A stretch of DNA of 35,605 bases, taken from the NCBI GenBank assembly GCA_902497035.1, contig CABVDL010000019.1, positions 1-35,605 of the forward strand, in the 5' to 3' direction. Source of the DNA: an uncultured Prevotella sp. Its GTDB lineage: Bacteria > Bacteroidota > Bacteroidia > Bacteroidales > Bacteroidaceae. Below, piece after piece: positions 1 to 7,591 of this stretch. The notes under the pieces were generated by a model that was given only the letters and a program-made list of their open reading frames with translations, did not search any database and was not told the DNA's origin. A program made the translations under genes and the position numbers. Every line of letters starts with the position of its first letter. Within the stretch, counting starts at the first letter, position 1.

Positions 1-33
1 TGGGAAATAATCACGTGTTATCCTGCGGGGTTA

Positions 34-54
34 GGGCGGGGATAAACCCCGCCC
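34..54. terminator. GC-rich palindrome, possible end of an upstream gene
   Basis: An 8-bp perfect stem (GGGCGGGG / CCCCGCCC) with a 5-nt ATAAA loop. No T-tract follows on either strand, so it is only terminator-like. It lies at the left edge, where a gene outside the window may end. The rest of 1-179 holds no recognisable gene and is AT-rich leader sequence for the gene at 180. Confidence 0.4.
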
Positions 55-179
55 ATATATGTCGAAAAGTTGATAATTATTATTAAATTGTGGGATTGTG
101 CTTAAACTTTTAAACCGTTTTCCCATCAATATAGCGTGCGCACAACAATTAACATCAACCATTTAATTTAGTCACACTT

Positions 180-632
180 ATGAAAAAGATTGTTTTGACA
201 GTAATAGCAGCCCTGACGATGTCGGTTGCAATGGCACAGAGCAGTAACCAACAAGGTAACGGCCACGGACAGAACGGCCACCGCCAGATGAATGCCACAG
301 CGATGACCGAGCGCTTGGCAAAGGAGCTGAGCCTCACCGACAGTCAGAAGAAGAAAGTGCTTGCCCTGAACAAGGATATGGTGGAGCAGATGCAGAAGCA
401 GGCATCCAACAAAAGCGATATGCGCCAGGAGTATGAGAAGAAGCTGAAGGAAATTCTGACTGCCGACCAGCAGAAAACTTATGAGCAGAACAAGAAGAAC
501 AGAAGACGTGGCCGGCATGGACGGCAAGGACAGCTCGGTAAGGGCAACGAGTCTCAGGACAGCAAAGGCCAGTGCAAGAGTTCACAAGGCAACTGTTGTC
601 AAGACAGTCAAAAAGAGAAAAAAGCGGAGTAG
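180..632 (+). CDS. Spy/CpxP-like periplasmic protein (DUF4890-type)
   Basis: A 150-residue exported protein. Residues 1-19 form a Sec signal peptide ending AMA-Q. Next comes an N/G/H/Q-rich stretch (about 21-37), then a helical, highly charged domain with two LTxxQ motifs, LTDSQ at 52-56 and LTADQ at 93-97. Paired LTxxQ motifs are the hallmark of the CpxP/Spy family of periplasmic stress chaperones and kinase inhibitors. The tail from about 107 is basic, then Ser/Gln/Lys-rich with three cysteines (132, 138, 139), which could bind metal or form disulfides. It lies about 220 nt upstream of a sensor kinase on the same strand, recalling the CpxP-CpxAR arrangement. A periplasmic chaperone or negative regulator is inferred; the family assignment is fairly secure, the function is not. 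Confidence 0.8.
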   Translation: MKKIVLTVIAALTMSVAMAQSSNQQGNGHGQNGHRQMNATAMTERLAKELSLTDSQKKKVLALNKDMVEQMQKQASNKSDMRQEYEKKLKEILTADQQKTYEQNKKNRRRGRHGRQGQLGKGNESQDSKGQCKSSQGNCCQDSQKEKKAE

Positions 633-711
633 CCTCGCAATAACCGCACAGATCAATAATAGTCAAGTGGAAAATAAGGTAAGGAAGTATTGATGAAAGG
701 ATAACAAGGAA

Positions 712-737
712 GGCACTGCATCTTGACGTGCAGTGCC
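712..737 (+). terminator. Hairpin downstream of the Spy-like gene
   Basis: A 9-bp perfect stem GGCACTGCA / TGCAGTGCC with an 8-nt loop, followed by CTTATTAATTCCTT rather than a clean T-run. It probably separates the transcripts of the Spy-like gene and the kinase gene. Confidence 0.5.
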
Positions 738-840
738 CTTATTAATTCCTTATATAAATCTAAATGTTGTAGAGTTATTAATATTATCTAAAATAGTGAT
801 TATTATTAACACTTAAATGTTAAGCGATTAAGATTTTGCC

Positions 841-848
841 TATCTTTG
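841..848 (+). promoter_or_regulatory. -7 promoter element of the sensor kinase gene
   Basis: TATCTTTG matches the Bacteroidetes -7 consensus TAnnTTTG. Only 4 nt separate it from the ATG at 853, so the transcript would begin at or next to the start codon. No good TTTG -33 element is seen at the usual 19-21 nt spacing. Confidence 0.5.
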
Positions 849-852
849 CGGC

Positions 853-2385
853 ATGAAGAAGAAAACCATTTGGTCAATAGCCATCATCATGGGACTGTCC
901 TTCATCATTCTGCTTGGCCTGCAGCTCACCTACATGCGTGAGATGGCTGATATGAAGAAGGAACAGTTTGACGAAAGTGTCAACCGGGCCCTCTATCAGG
1001 CATCCCGCAACCTGGAGTTGAACGAGACGCTGCGGTTTCTCGAGCGCGACATGTCGTCGCAGCGTTCACGCACGGGCCGGGACAGCAGCAAGGTGGCAAC
1101 GAATGCTGATGCCGGAGGCACTGCCGCAAGCGGCGAGCAGTTTGTCACGTTCAAGCTGAAGACGATGACCAACAAGCCGGTGAACATTCCCAAGGCCATG
1201 ATCTTGCGCAATGACACCGGCTCCAACAATGCCGCCAGCCGCTCGCTGCAGGAACTCGTGAAGAACCGTTATGTCTATCAGCGTGCCCTGCTCGACGAGG
1301 TGGTGATGAACATGCTCTATTCTTCTTCTGAGAAGCCGTTGCAGCAGCGTGTAAACTTCCGCATCCTCGATCAGGACATCAAGGCAGAACTCATCAACAA
1401 CGGCATCAACATCCCGTATCATTTCACTGTCAGTACGCAGGACGGACGTGAGGTTTACCGTTGCCCCGATTACAGCGATGAGGGGTCGGAGTTTACCTAT
1501 ACCCAGACGCTCTACCGCAACGAGTCGCCCTCGCGGATGGGTGTGCTGCGCGTTCATTTTCCCGACATCAACAGCTATATCTTCTCCAGTATCCGCTTCA
1601 TGATACCGAGCATTGTGTTCACGCTCATTCTGATAGTAACTTTCATCTTCACGATAGTGGTCAGCTTCAGGCAGAAGCGCTACAGTGAGATGAAAAATGA
1701 TTTCATCAACAACATGACGCATGAGCTGAAGACGCCGATTGCCAGCATCTCGCTTGCCGCGCAGATGCTCAACGACGACACGGTGCCGAAAACCGACAAG
1801 ATGATAAAGCACCTTGTGGGGGTGATCAGCGACGAGACCAAGCGCCTACGTTTCCTGGTGGAGAAAGTGCTGCAGATGTCGATGTTCGACCGGAAAAAGT
1901 CGTCATTCAAGAAGAAACGCCTTGACCTCAACGAGATGGTGGAGTCGATAGCCAACTCATTTTCATTGCGTGTCGAGCACACCGGCGGCAAGATTTTTGT
2001 GGACATTGAGGCGGTCGACTCCACTATCTATGTCGACGAGGTCAACTTCCAGAATGTCATCTTCAACCTGATGGACAATGCTGTCAAGTACCACAAGCCC
2101 GAGCAGCCGCTCAATGTCACGCTGAAGACCTGGAACGACGACAAGTGGCTCTACCTCTCGGTAAGCGACAACGGTCTGGGCATGAAAAAAGAGGACTTGA
2201 AGAAAATTTTCGAGAAGTTCTACCGGGTGCATACAGGTAACGTACACGACGTGAAAGGGTTCGGCCTTGGACTGGCTTACGTCAAAAAAGTCGTTGACCT
2301 GCACGACGGCGAGATAAAGGTCGACAGTGACCTTGGCAAGGGTACGACTTTCACCATCAAATTGCCTGTTATCAAGGAAGATTAA
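853..2385 (+). CDS. rprX: Membrane sensor histidine kinase, RprX-like
   Basis: A 510-residue inner-membrane kinase. TM1 spans about 7-25, a periplasmic sensor region about 28-245, and TM2 about 249-271. The HisKA H-box reads NNMTHELKTPIAS with phosphoacceptor His290. The HATPase_c domain follows, with an N-box (NLMDNAVKYH), a G1 box (SDNGLGM), an F-box (FEKFYRV) and a G2 box (GFGLGLAYVKK). Length, architecture and pairing with the OmpR-type regulator at 2490 fit RprX of the Bacteroides RprXY system; the symbol rests on that resemblance. The start is fixed by the promoter-like element just upstream and the MKKKT lead into TM1. The Spy/CpxP-like gene upstream suggests envelope-stress sensing, which is an inference. 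Confidence 0.88.
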   Translation: MKKKTIWSIAIIMGLSFIILLGLQLTYMREMADMKKEQFDESVNRALYQASRNLELNETLRFLERDMSSQRSRTGRDSSKVATNADAGGTAASGEQFVTFKLKTMTNKPVNIPKAMILRNDTGSNNAASRSLQELVKNRYVYQRALLDEVVMNMLYSSSEKPLQQRVNFRILDQDIKAELINNGINIPYHFTVSTQDGREVYRCPDYSDEGSEFTYTQTLYRNESPSRMGVLRVHFPDINSYIFSSIRFMIPSIVFTLILIVTFIFTIVVSFRQKRYSEMKNDFINNMTHELKTPIASISLAAQMLNDDTVPKTDKMIKHLVGVISDETKRLRFLVEKVLQMSMFDRKKSSFKKKRLDLNEMVESIANSFSLRVEHTGGKIFVDIEAVDSTIYVDEVNFQNVIFNLMDNAVKYHKPEQPLNVTLKTWNDDKWLYLSVSDNGLGMKKEDLKKIFEKFYRVHTGNVHDVKGFGLGLAYVKKVVDLHDGEIKVDSDLGKGTTFTIKLPVIKED

Positions 2386-2489
2386 ATACAGAACAAAATT
2401 AATAATAGATAATTCAATGTTAAATCGCTGACTTCCGTCCCAGTAATGAGAGTGTTGACGGGGATGGTTTAGGCAAAAAACTTACGACA

Positions 2490-3188
2490 ATGGAAGAAAA
2501 GACTAAAATTCTGCTTTGCGAGGATGATGAGAACCTCGGCACGCTTCTTTGCGAGTATCTTATAGCCAAGGGCTTCGACGCTACGCTGTGTCCTGACGGC
2601 GAAGTGGGCTTCCGCGAGTTCCAGAAGGACAAGTTCGACATCTGTATCCTCGACGTGATGATGCCAAAGAAAGACGGCTTCACGCTGGCGCAGGACATCC
2701 GGCAAATCAATTCGCAGGTGCCTATCGTGTTCCTTACTGCGAAGACACAGAAAGATGATGTGCTTGAGGGCTTCGACAAGGGCGCTGACGACTACATTAC
2801 GAAGCCTTTCTCCATGGAAGAGCTCGTGAAGCGTGTGGAGGCCATTCTGCGCCGTGTGCGTGGCAAGCGCAACCGGGAAAGCACGAAATACAAGATTGGC
2901 CGTTACACTTTTGACACGCAGAAGCAGTTGCTCACCATCGGTGACAAGCAGACAAAGCTCACCACAAAGGAGAATGAGCTGTTGGCGCTGCTCTGCTCGC
3001 ATGCCAACGAAATACTGAAGCGCAATGATGCCCTCCGCACCATCTGGATTGACGACAACTATTTCAACGCCCGCTCCATGGACGTCTATATCACCAAACT
3101 GCGTAAGCATCTGAAGGAAGACGACCAGGTGGAAATCATCAATATCCACGGCCAGGGCTACAAGTTGATTATTCCCGACGAGGAATAA
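2490..3188 (+). CDS. rprY: OmpR/PhoB-family response regulator, RprY-like
   Basis: A 232-residue two-domain DNA-binding regulator. The receiver domain (about 5-118) has the acidic pocket E11-D12-D13, phosphoacceptor Asp55 in ILDVMMPKKDG, Thr83 in FLTAK and Lys105 in YITKPF. The C-terminal winged helix (about 130-228) ends in the recognition-helix pattern ARSMDVYITKLRKHL. It lies 104 nt after the kinase gene on the same strand and is its evident partner. Its targets cannot be read from the sequence. RprY is the Bacteroides name for the regulator paired with RprX. Confidence 0.9.
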   Translation: MEEKTKILLCEDDENLGTLLCEYLIAKGFDATLCPDGEVGFREFQKDKFDICILDVMMPKKDGFTLAQDIRQINSQVPIVFLTAKTQKDDVLEGFDKGADDYITKPFSMEELVKRVEAILRRVRGKRNRESTKYKIGRYTFDTQKQLLTIGDKQTKLTTKENELLALLCSHANEILKRNDALRTIWIDDNYFNARSMDVYITKLRKHLKEDDQVEIINIHGQGYKLIIPDEE

Positions 3189-3228
3189 GTTGGGTTAAGT
3201 CATTAGAGATTATCCGTACAAATCAATG

Positions 3229-3255
3229 TGGCGGCCGGCATCAAGCCGGCCGCCA
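3229..3255. terminator. Strong bidirectional palindrome between convergent genes
   Basis: An 11-bp perfect stem (TGGCGGCCGGC / GCCGGCCGCCA) with an ATCAA loop. It sits between the end of the response regulator gene (plus) and the end of the GH97 gene (minus), so it can stop transcripts from both sides. T-tracts are missing, so termination may rely on stem strength or Rho. Confidence 0.65.
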
Positions 3256-3279
3256 ATCGTTTACGGCCACAAGTCTCCT

Positions 3280-5271
3280 TTACAGTGAGCTGATAACAAT
3301 GCCGCCCAAGGATTGAAGCGATACGCTCAGATGACCGTCTTTCCCTATTTTTGCAAAGCCTTTCACTGCCTCTCGCTGCTTGCCGTCGGTTAAAAGCATT
3401 ACTTTCTGTCCGGCCAACATCGGCAAGTGCAGCGTGAGACGCAGTGGCTTATCCATCCCGTTCAAACCTCCGACGTACCATTTACCTGAGGCAGCGTCTT
3501 TTCGTGCTATGACAGCATATCGGCCAGGGTAGCCGGCAATGAGTCTCGTGTCTGACCAAGTTGTGGGAAGAGCCTTGAGAAAGTCACGCTCTGCGGCATT
3601 GAGAGTGGAGTCGGCCTCAGGTGTCACGGCCACACAGTTGATGCTCGTTTGGTTGGTGATGGCGGTCGCCAGCTCAAAAGCATTGCTGGTGTATCGACGA
3701 TGCCGACTGCGATTGTCACGGCTTAGATAACGATTTAGGATGATGCCGCCCCAGTCGAAGCTGCCCACCGCATTGCGGCAGAACGGGTGCATGGTCATTT
3801 CAAATCCCTCGTTCTTGGCATGGTGTTCCATGAAATAGACATTCTCGCTGGCGAGAGCGGCTTCCGAGGCAACGTAGTTTGGGTACATCCTTTCCCAACC
3901 GCGGGGCAGGGTGCAGCCATGGAAGATAACGGCCAGGTTGTGGCTGTTGGCGTCGCTCAGAATGTCTTCGTACAGCTGCATGGTCTCTTGTTTGTCGCCC
4001 CCAAAGAAATCCACCTTGATGCCTGCAATGCCGGTGCGCTCCATCCACTCCATGTCTTGCTTACGCCGGATGGCGTCGTTCATGATATTGCGTGGCGTCT
4101 GGGGCGCGTCGTTCCAGTAGCCATTGCTGTTGTACCATAGGATGAGCCTCACGCCTTTCGCTTTGGCATAATCTGCGAGACGTGCAATGCCTTCTCTTCC
4201 AATGTTAGAGTCCCAGTTGGCATCAATGAGTACGTACTCATAACCATAACGTTCGGCCAGGTCGATGAATTTCACCTGATCAGCATAATTGATGGAGTTG
4301 TTCTGCCAGATGAGCCAGCTCCAGGTGTAGCGTCCCGGCTTGTATTCACCCGATGCCTGGTATTTGGGTTCCACAACATCAAAGGATATTGTGGTCTCTA
4401 CGATGGGTGCCAGTCCCTGTCCGACGGTAATGGTGCGCCAGGGTGTAGAGCCGGGCAGGGAGATGCCGGGTGTGGCTGAGCCGTTGCCGTTGTCCTCGCC
4501 AGACTGCGGGAAGGCTATGGTGTAGCCTGACTGTGAATCGTAGTCACCTAACCGGCTGGCGCAATAACCGCCGTCAACGCCGGTCTCTGAGATAAGTACC
4601 CAGTAATCGGACTTCCCGCCATTGTCGGCCGCCTGCTCATGGAAAAGGCATGGGAAAGTGTAGCCCACTCCGTATTTTGACCTGGCACTCATGGGAGCGT
4701 CAGCGGTGTATTCCTCCTCATAGGAGGGCTTGGTGCGCTCCCAGCCTGTCATTGGTGCGGTTTGCGGACAAAGGAAGGTCGTAGTTCCATCTGGGAGACG
4801 AAAACTGGTAGCCTCACGGCGGATGACGGCGCAACCGGCACTGTTCCCCTTTTGCCTTGGTATGGTGTATCTCAGGGCTACATTGTTGTTGTCAACGACG
4901 ATAGTGACGATGAAACACAGGCCTATTGCATTGGTGAATGTCACGTCGGCAGCGTTGGCCTTGAAGTCGCTATGCGCCTTCTTGGTGCGCGTCATGGCAT
5001 AGTGTCTGTCTACCGTGTAGTCACGGATGCCGGTGATTGACATGCCACGGGTCAGGTCGGCAAAGTCGGTGACGAGGCCGAGGCTTGAGGGCCGCATCAC
5101 CTCTTGTCTGCCAAGGGATATGGCATAGGCCGGACTTCCGCCGCTGTCGGTTAGGGTGACGGTGAGCAGGCCGTCGGGTGATGCAATGGCCTTGTCTTTT
5201 GCCGCACACGGTAAGGCGTGTACCAGCACCAGTATTGGTGAAATGATAAGGAGAGCGAGTTTCATTTTCAT
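3280..5271 (-). CDS. GH97 family glycosidase, retaining type (alpha-galactosidase-like)
   Basis: A 663-residue exported enzyme with a Sec signal peptide (about 1-24, LPCAAKDK) and no lipobox, so periplasmic. The GH97 N-terminal beta-domain is followed by a (beta/alpha)8 barrel from about 310 and a C-terminal beta-domain from about 570. Asp421 in GIKVDFFGGDKQ is in the place of the nucleophile of retaining GH97 enzymes (Asp415 of BT1871). Glu470 in YVASEAA fits the acid/base. Inverting SusB-type members use glutamates elsewhere, so a retaining alpha-galactosidase is favoured over an alpha-glucosidase; substrate identity remains inferred. It is the last gene of the PUL, 16 nt after the flavoenzyme gene. 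Confidence 0.88.
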   Translation of the reverse strand: MKMKLALLIISPILVLVHALPCAAKDKAIASPDGLLTVTLTDSGGSPAYAISLGRQEVMRPSSLGLVTDFADLTRGMSITGIRDYTVDRHYAMTRTKKAHSDFKANAADVTFTNAIGLCFIVTIVVDNNNVALRYTIPRQKGNSAGCAVIRREATSFRLPDGTTTFLCPQTAPMTGWERTKPSYEEEYTADAPMSARSKYGVGYTFPCLFHEQAADNGGKSDYWVLISETGVDGGYCASRLGDYDSQSGYTIAFPQSGEDNGNGSATPGISLPGSTPWRTITVGQGLAPIVETTISFDVVEPKYQASGEYKPGRYTWSWLIWQNNSINYADQVKFIDLAERYGYEYVLIDANWDSNIGREGIARLADYAKAKGVRLILWYNSNGYWNDAPQTPRNIMNDAIRRKQDMEWMERTGIAGIKVDFFGGDKQETMQLYEDILSDANSHNLAVIFHGCTLPRGWERMYPNYVASEAALASENVYFMEHHAKNEGFEMTMHPFCRNAVGSFDWGGIILNRYLSRDNRSRHRRYTSNAFELATAITNQTSINCVAVTPEADSTLNAAERDFLKALPTTWSDTRLIAGYPGRYAVIARKDAASGKWYVGGLNGMDKPLRLTLHLPMLAGQKVMLLTDGKQREAVKGFAKIGKDGHLSVSLQSLGGIVISSL

Positions 5272-5287
5272 TTGTGGAATTGTATAC

Positions 5288-6697
5288 TTACAGCCATGCC
5301 CCCACTTCCTGCAGGCGCTTGCGCAGGTGCTGTATATCTATGGTATGCACGTTGCCGTCTGTCTCGGTGATGGCATGTTGGGCCGCCATGCCTGCTGCCT
5401 CGCCCACGACGAGGCAGCAGGGCATGATGCGGGTGGAGCCAAACACGTCAGCATCAACAGAGATGTCGCGTCCAGCGGTGAGCAGGTTTTTCAGTCCTTT
5501 CGGTGTAAGGCAACGGTAGGGGATGCCGTGTGACTCTCCACGTCCGTATTCCTTGTGGCTGCCTTCCTTTCCGTGGATATCGATGTAATAGCAGTTGCGT
5601 CCTATTCCGTCGTCAAATGAGCGGCGTGCCTCCCAGTCAGACAAGGTCAGCGTGTAGTCGCCCTCGATTCGCCTGCTTTCCCTTATTCCCAAAACGGTGG
5701 CAGTGCGCGAGAGAATGGCGTTGCCAAAGGTCGAGGGCTTGCCTTCCTTAAGTGCGGCAATGTGCTGCCAGGCCACTTGTCTGCCTTTCAACATGGCCTC
5801 TGACACCTGCCATGGGTCCGTGGTGTCCTGGACATGCAGGTGTCCGGCATTACAGCCTATTACGTCACCGTCAACGCGGTTGTTGCAGAAATGGCCGTCT
5901 ATCAACGGATACTTCCCTGTCTTCTTCATTTGTTCGATTACGGTGTCGGGCCCTCCCCAAAGATTGGCACCGTTGTTGTAGTCTGCCACATTGACTCCCG
6001 CAATCTCAAAGCAGAGTGTGGAGGCCTGCTGATGTCCGGCATCATCGTAGCCGAGCTTGTACTTGGCTCCAGCCCACATGGAGAGGCTCCCGTTGCCGGT
6101 GGCATCGATGAAGACTTTGGCTTTGAGTGTGGAGAGTCCGCGCTGGTTGGCCACGACAACGGCCTCTATGGTGTCGTCGGCACTCTTTTTCACATCACAC
6201 ACGCGTGAAAAGAACAACACCTGCACTTTAGCCTCGGTCACCATCTTGTCATAGACCAGCATGAGCCATTCGGGATTGATGGGTACCCAGTCCCACGTAA
6301 ACCTATCGACAAAGGGTACACCTTTCTTGGCCTCCCTGAAGATGCGCTGGGCAAGTCCACGATAGATGACTTTCTCGCCATCGGTAAACGGACACCAGGC
6401 GGGCACCATGCCGATGGTACCCAGACCACCAAGCTGCCCAGAGTCTTCAATGAGAAGAACCTTGGCACCCTCGCGTGCGGCGGAGATGGCGGCTGTGCAG
6501 CCGCCGGGGCCACCGCCCACTACGATTACGTCCCATGACGACATGGGGCCGTTGTCGGCCAAGCCGTTGGCCGGTTGACTTGCGGGTTTGTCTGTCTGGT
6601 CACCCAATCCGAGACCGGCGGCCTTGCCGAGGGTAGGGATAGTCGCGGCTGCCGACAGCAAGCCAAGCTGTTTAATGAAATCTCTTCTTGTACTCAT
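5288..6697 (-). CDS. Tat-exported FAD-dependent oxidoreductase (FAD_oxidored type)
   Basis: A 469-residue flavoprotein. The N-terminus has a twin-arginine motif (TRRDFIK, residues 3-9), then a hydrophobic stretch and alanine-rich cleavage region to about 28. This predicts export after folding with FAD bound. The Rossmann fold starts at about 55 with VIVVGGGPGG (GxGxxG at 61-66) and an acidic end of beta2 (LLIED). Further motifs fit the FAD_oxidored family (PF12831): DATGNGSLSMWAGA mid-protein and, near the C-terminus, LTAGRDISVDADVFGSTRIMPCC followed by GEAAGMAA (given here as separate parts of one flavin-binding region). It lies 8 nt after GH16 and 16 nt before GH97, clearly in the PUL operon. 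The substrate is unknown; oxidation of a sugar or a glycan-derived alcohol in the periplasm is a reasonable inference. Confidence 0.82.
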   Translation of the reverse strand: MSTRRDFIKQLGLLSAAATIPTLGKAAGLGLGDQTDKPASQPANGLADNGPMSSWDVIVVGGGPGGCTAAISAAREGAKVLLIEDSGQLGGLGTIGMVPAWCPFTDGEKVIYRGLAQRIFREAKKGVPFVDRFTWDWVPINPEWLMLVYDKMVTEAKVQVLFFSRVCDVKKSADDTIEAVVVANQRGLSTLKAKVFIDATGNGSLSMWAGAKYKLGYDDAGHQQASTLCFEIAGVNVADYNNGANLWGGPDTVIEQMKKTGKYPLIDGHFCNNRVDGDVIGCNAGHLHVQDTTDPWQVSEAMLKGRQVAWQHIAALKEGKPSTFGNAILSRTATVLGIRESRRIEGDYTLTLSDWEARRSFDDGIGRNCYYIDIHGKEGSHKEYGRGESHGIPYRCLTPKGLKNLLTAGRDISVDADVFGSTRIMPCCLVVGEAAGMAAQHAITETDGNVHTIDIQHLRKRLQEVGAWL

Positions 6698-6705
6698 AGT
6701 TGCTC

Positions 6706-7584
6706 TTATTGTATGTTGTTGCCTTTGTCCTTCTTCTGATACACCCTGACATAGTCAATCACATAGCGCATCGGGAAGGCCGAGTCGTCAATCTGACCGC
6801 CGCAGTTGCCTCCGATGGCCAAGTTGAGCAGTATGTATTGCGGCAGTCCCCTGAAAGGATTGATGTTTCCGCCCCGTTCAGCGTTGACAGTCTGCCGCAA
6901 CAGCGTCTCGTTCATCAGCGTGTCGTCCACGTAGAGCCGGATGTACTGCTCCGTCCAGTCCATCCGCCAGACATGGAACTTCTCGCCCCAAGCAGGGTCA
7001 TCAACCATGAAGTGGGATATGGGCATGCTTTGGGCGTCCCACACGGGGTTGAGTGCCTTGTCGGAGCCCCATCCCACATTTGCGTGAATGGCATTCTCTC
7101 CGTTGACCCGGTACATCTCCATGATGTCTATCTCACCATTGTCGGGCCAGTCCCGGCCTGTGCCGAGGGTCCAGAAAGCAGGCCATGCGCCGCCGCCTAA
7201 GGGCAGCTTGGCCCGCATCTCAAAGCGGCCGTAGACAAACTCGTGCTTGCCCTCTGTGTTGAGGCGCGCCGACGTGTAGCTGATGTATTCCCGCCTTGTG
7301 CTGTTGTCGTCTGTTCCCGGCTTGTATTGAGGGTTGGGCTGATGGACGCGCCGGGCCTCAATCACCAAGTGTCCGTCCTTGATGTAGGCGTTGGCAGCAT
7401 CGCTGGTGTAGTATTGGTCCTCGTCGTTCCAGGCCCAGCCGTGCATGAAGTTCCAGGATGTCGTGTCGATGGCCGGCCCGTTGAACTCGTCGCTCCATAC
7501 CAGCCTGTACTTGTCGCTGCCCGACACCTCCTCCCCGCAGGAGAGCAGGAAGAGGGTGGCAAGCAGGATGAAAGTCCTATACAT
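6706..7584 (-). CDS. GH16 family endo-glycanase, surface lipoprotein
   Basis: A 292-residue lipoprotein with lipobox FLLSC (Cys16), probably on the outer membrane. The GH16 beta-jelly-roll covers about 28-285: it starts with LVWSDEFNG, has the catalytic motif GEIDIMEM (ExDxxE, nucleophile and acid/base), WPAFWTLG before it and VIDYVRVYQ at the end. The motif without a beta-bulge disruption resembles laminarinase-like GH16_3 enzymes. Beta-1,3- or mixed-linked glucan is possible, but related GH16 enzymes also cut galactans and mucin O-glycans, so the substrate is open. It is 7 nt from the SusD gene and 8 nt from the flavoenzyme gene. Confidence 0.87.
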   Translation of the reverse strand: MYRTFILLATLFLLSCGEEVSGSDKYRLVWSDEFNGPAIDTTSWNFMHGWAWNDEDQYYTSDAANAYIKDGHLVIEARRVHQPNPQYKPGTDDNSTRREYISYTSARLNTEGKHEFVYGRFEMRAKLPLGGGAWPAFWTLGTGRDWPDNGEIDIMEMYRVNGENAIHANVGWGSDKALNPVWDAQSMPISHFMVDDPAWGEKFHVWRMDWTEQYIRLYVDDTLMNETLLRQTVNAERGGNINPFRGLPQYILLNLAIGGNCGGQIDDSAFPMRYVIDYVRVYQKKDKGNNIQ

Positions 7585-7591
7585 AGATATT

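Noticed and set aside
1066..1812. 248-codon minus-strand ORF opposite the sensor kinase
   Set aside because: Shadow of a real gene with complete kinase motifs.
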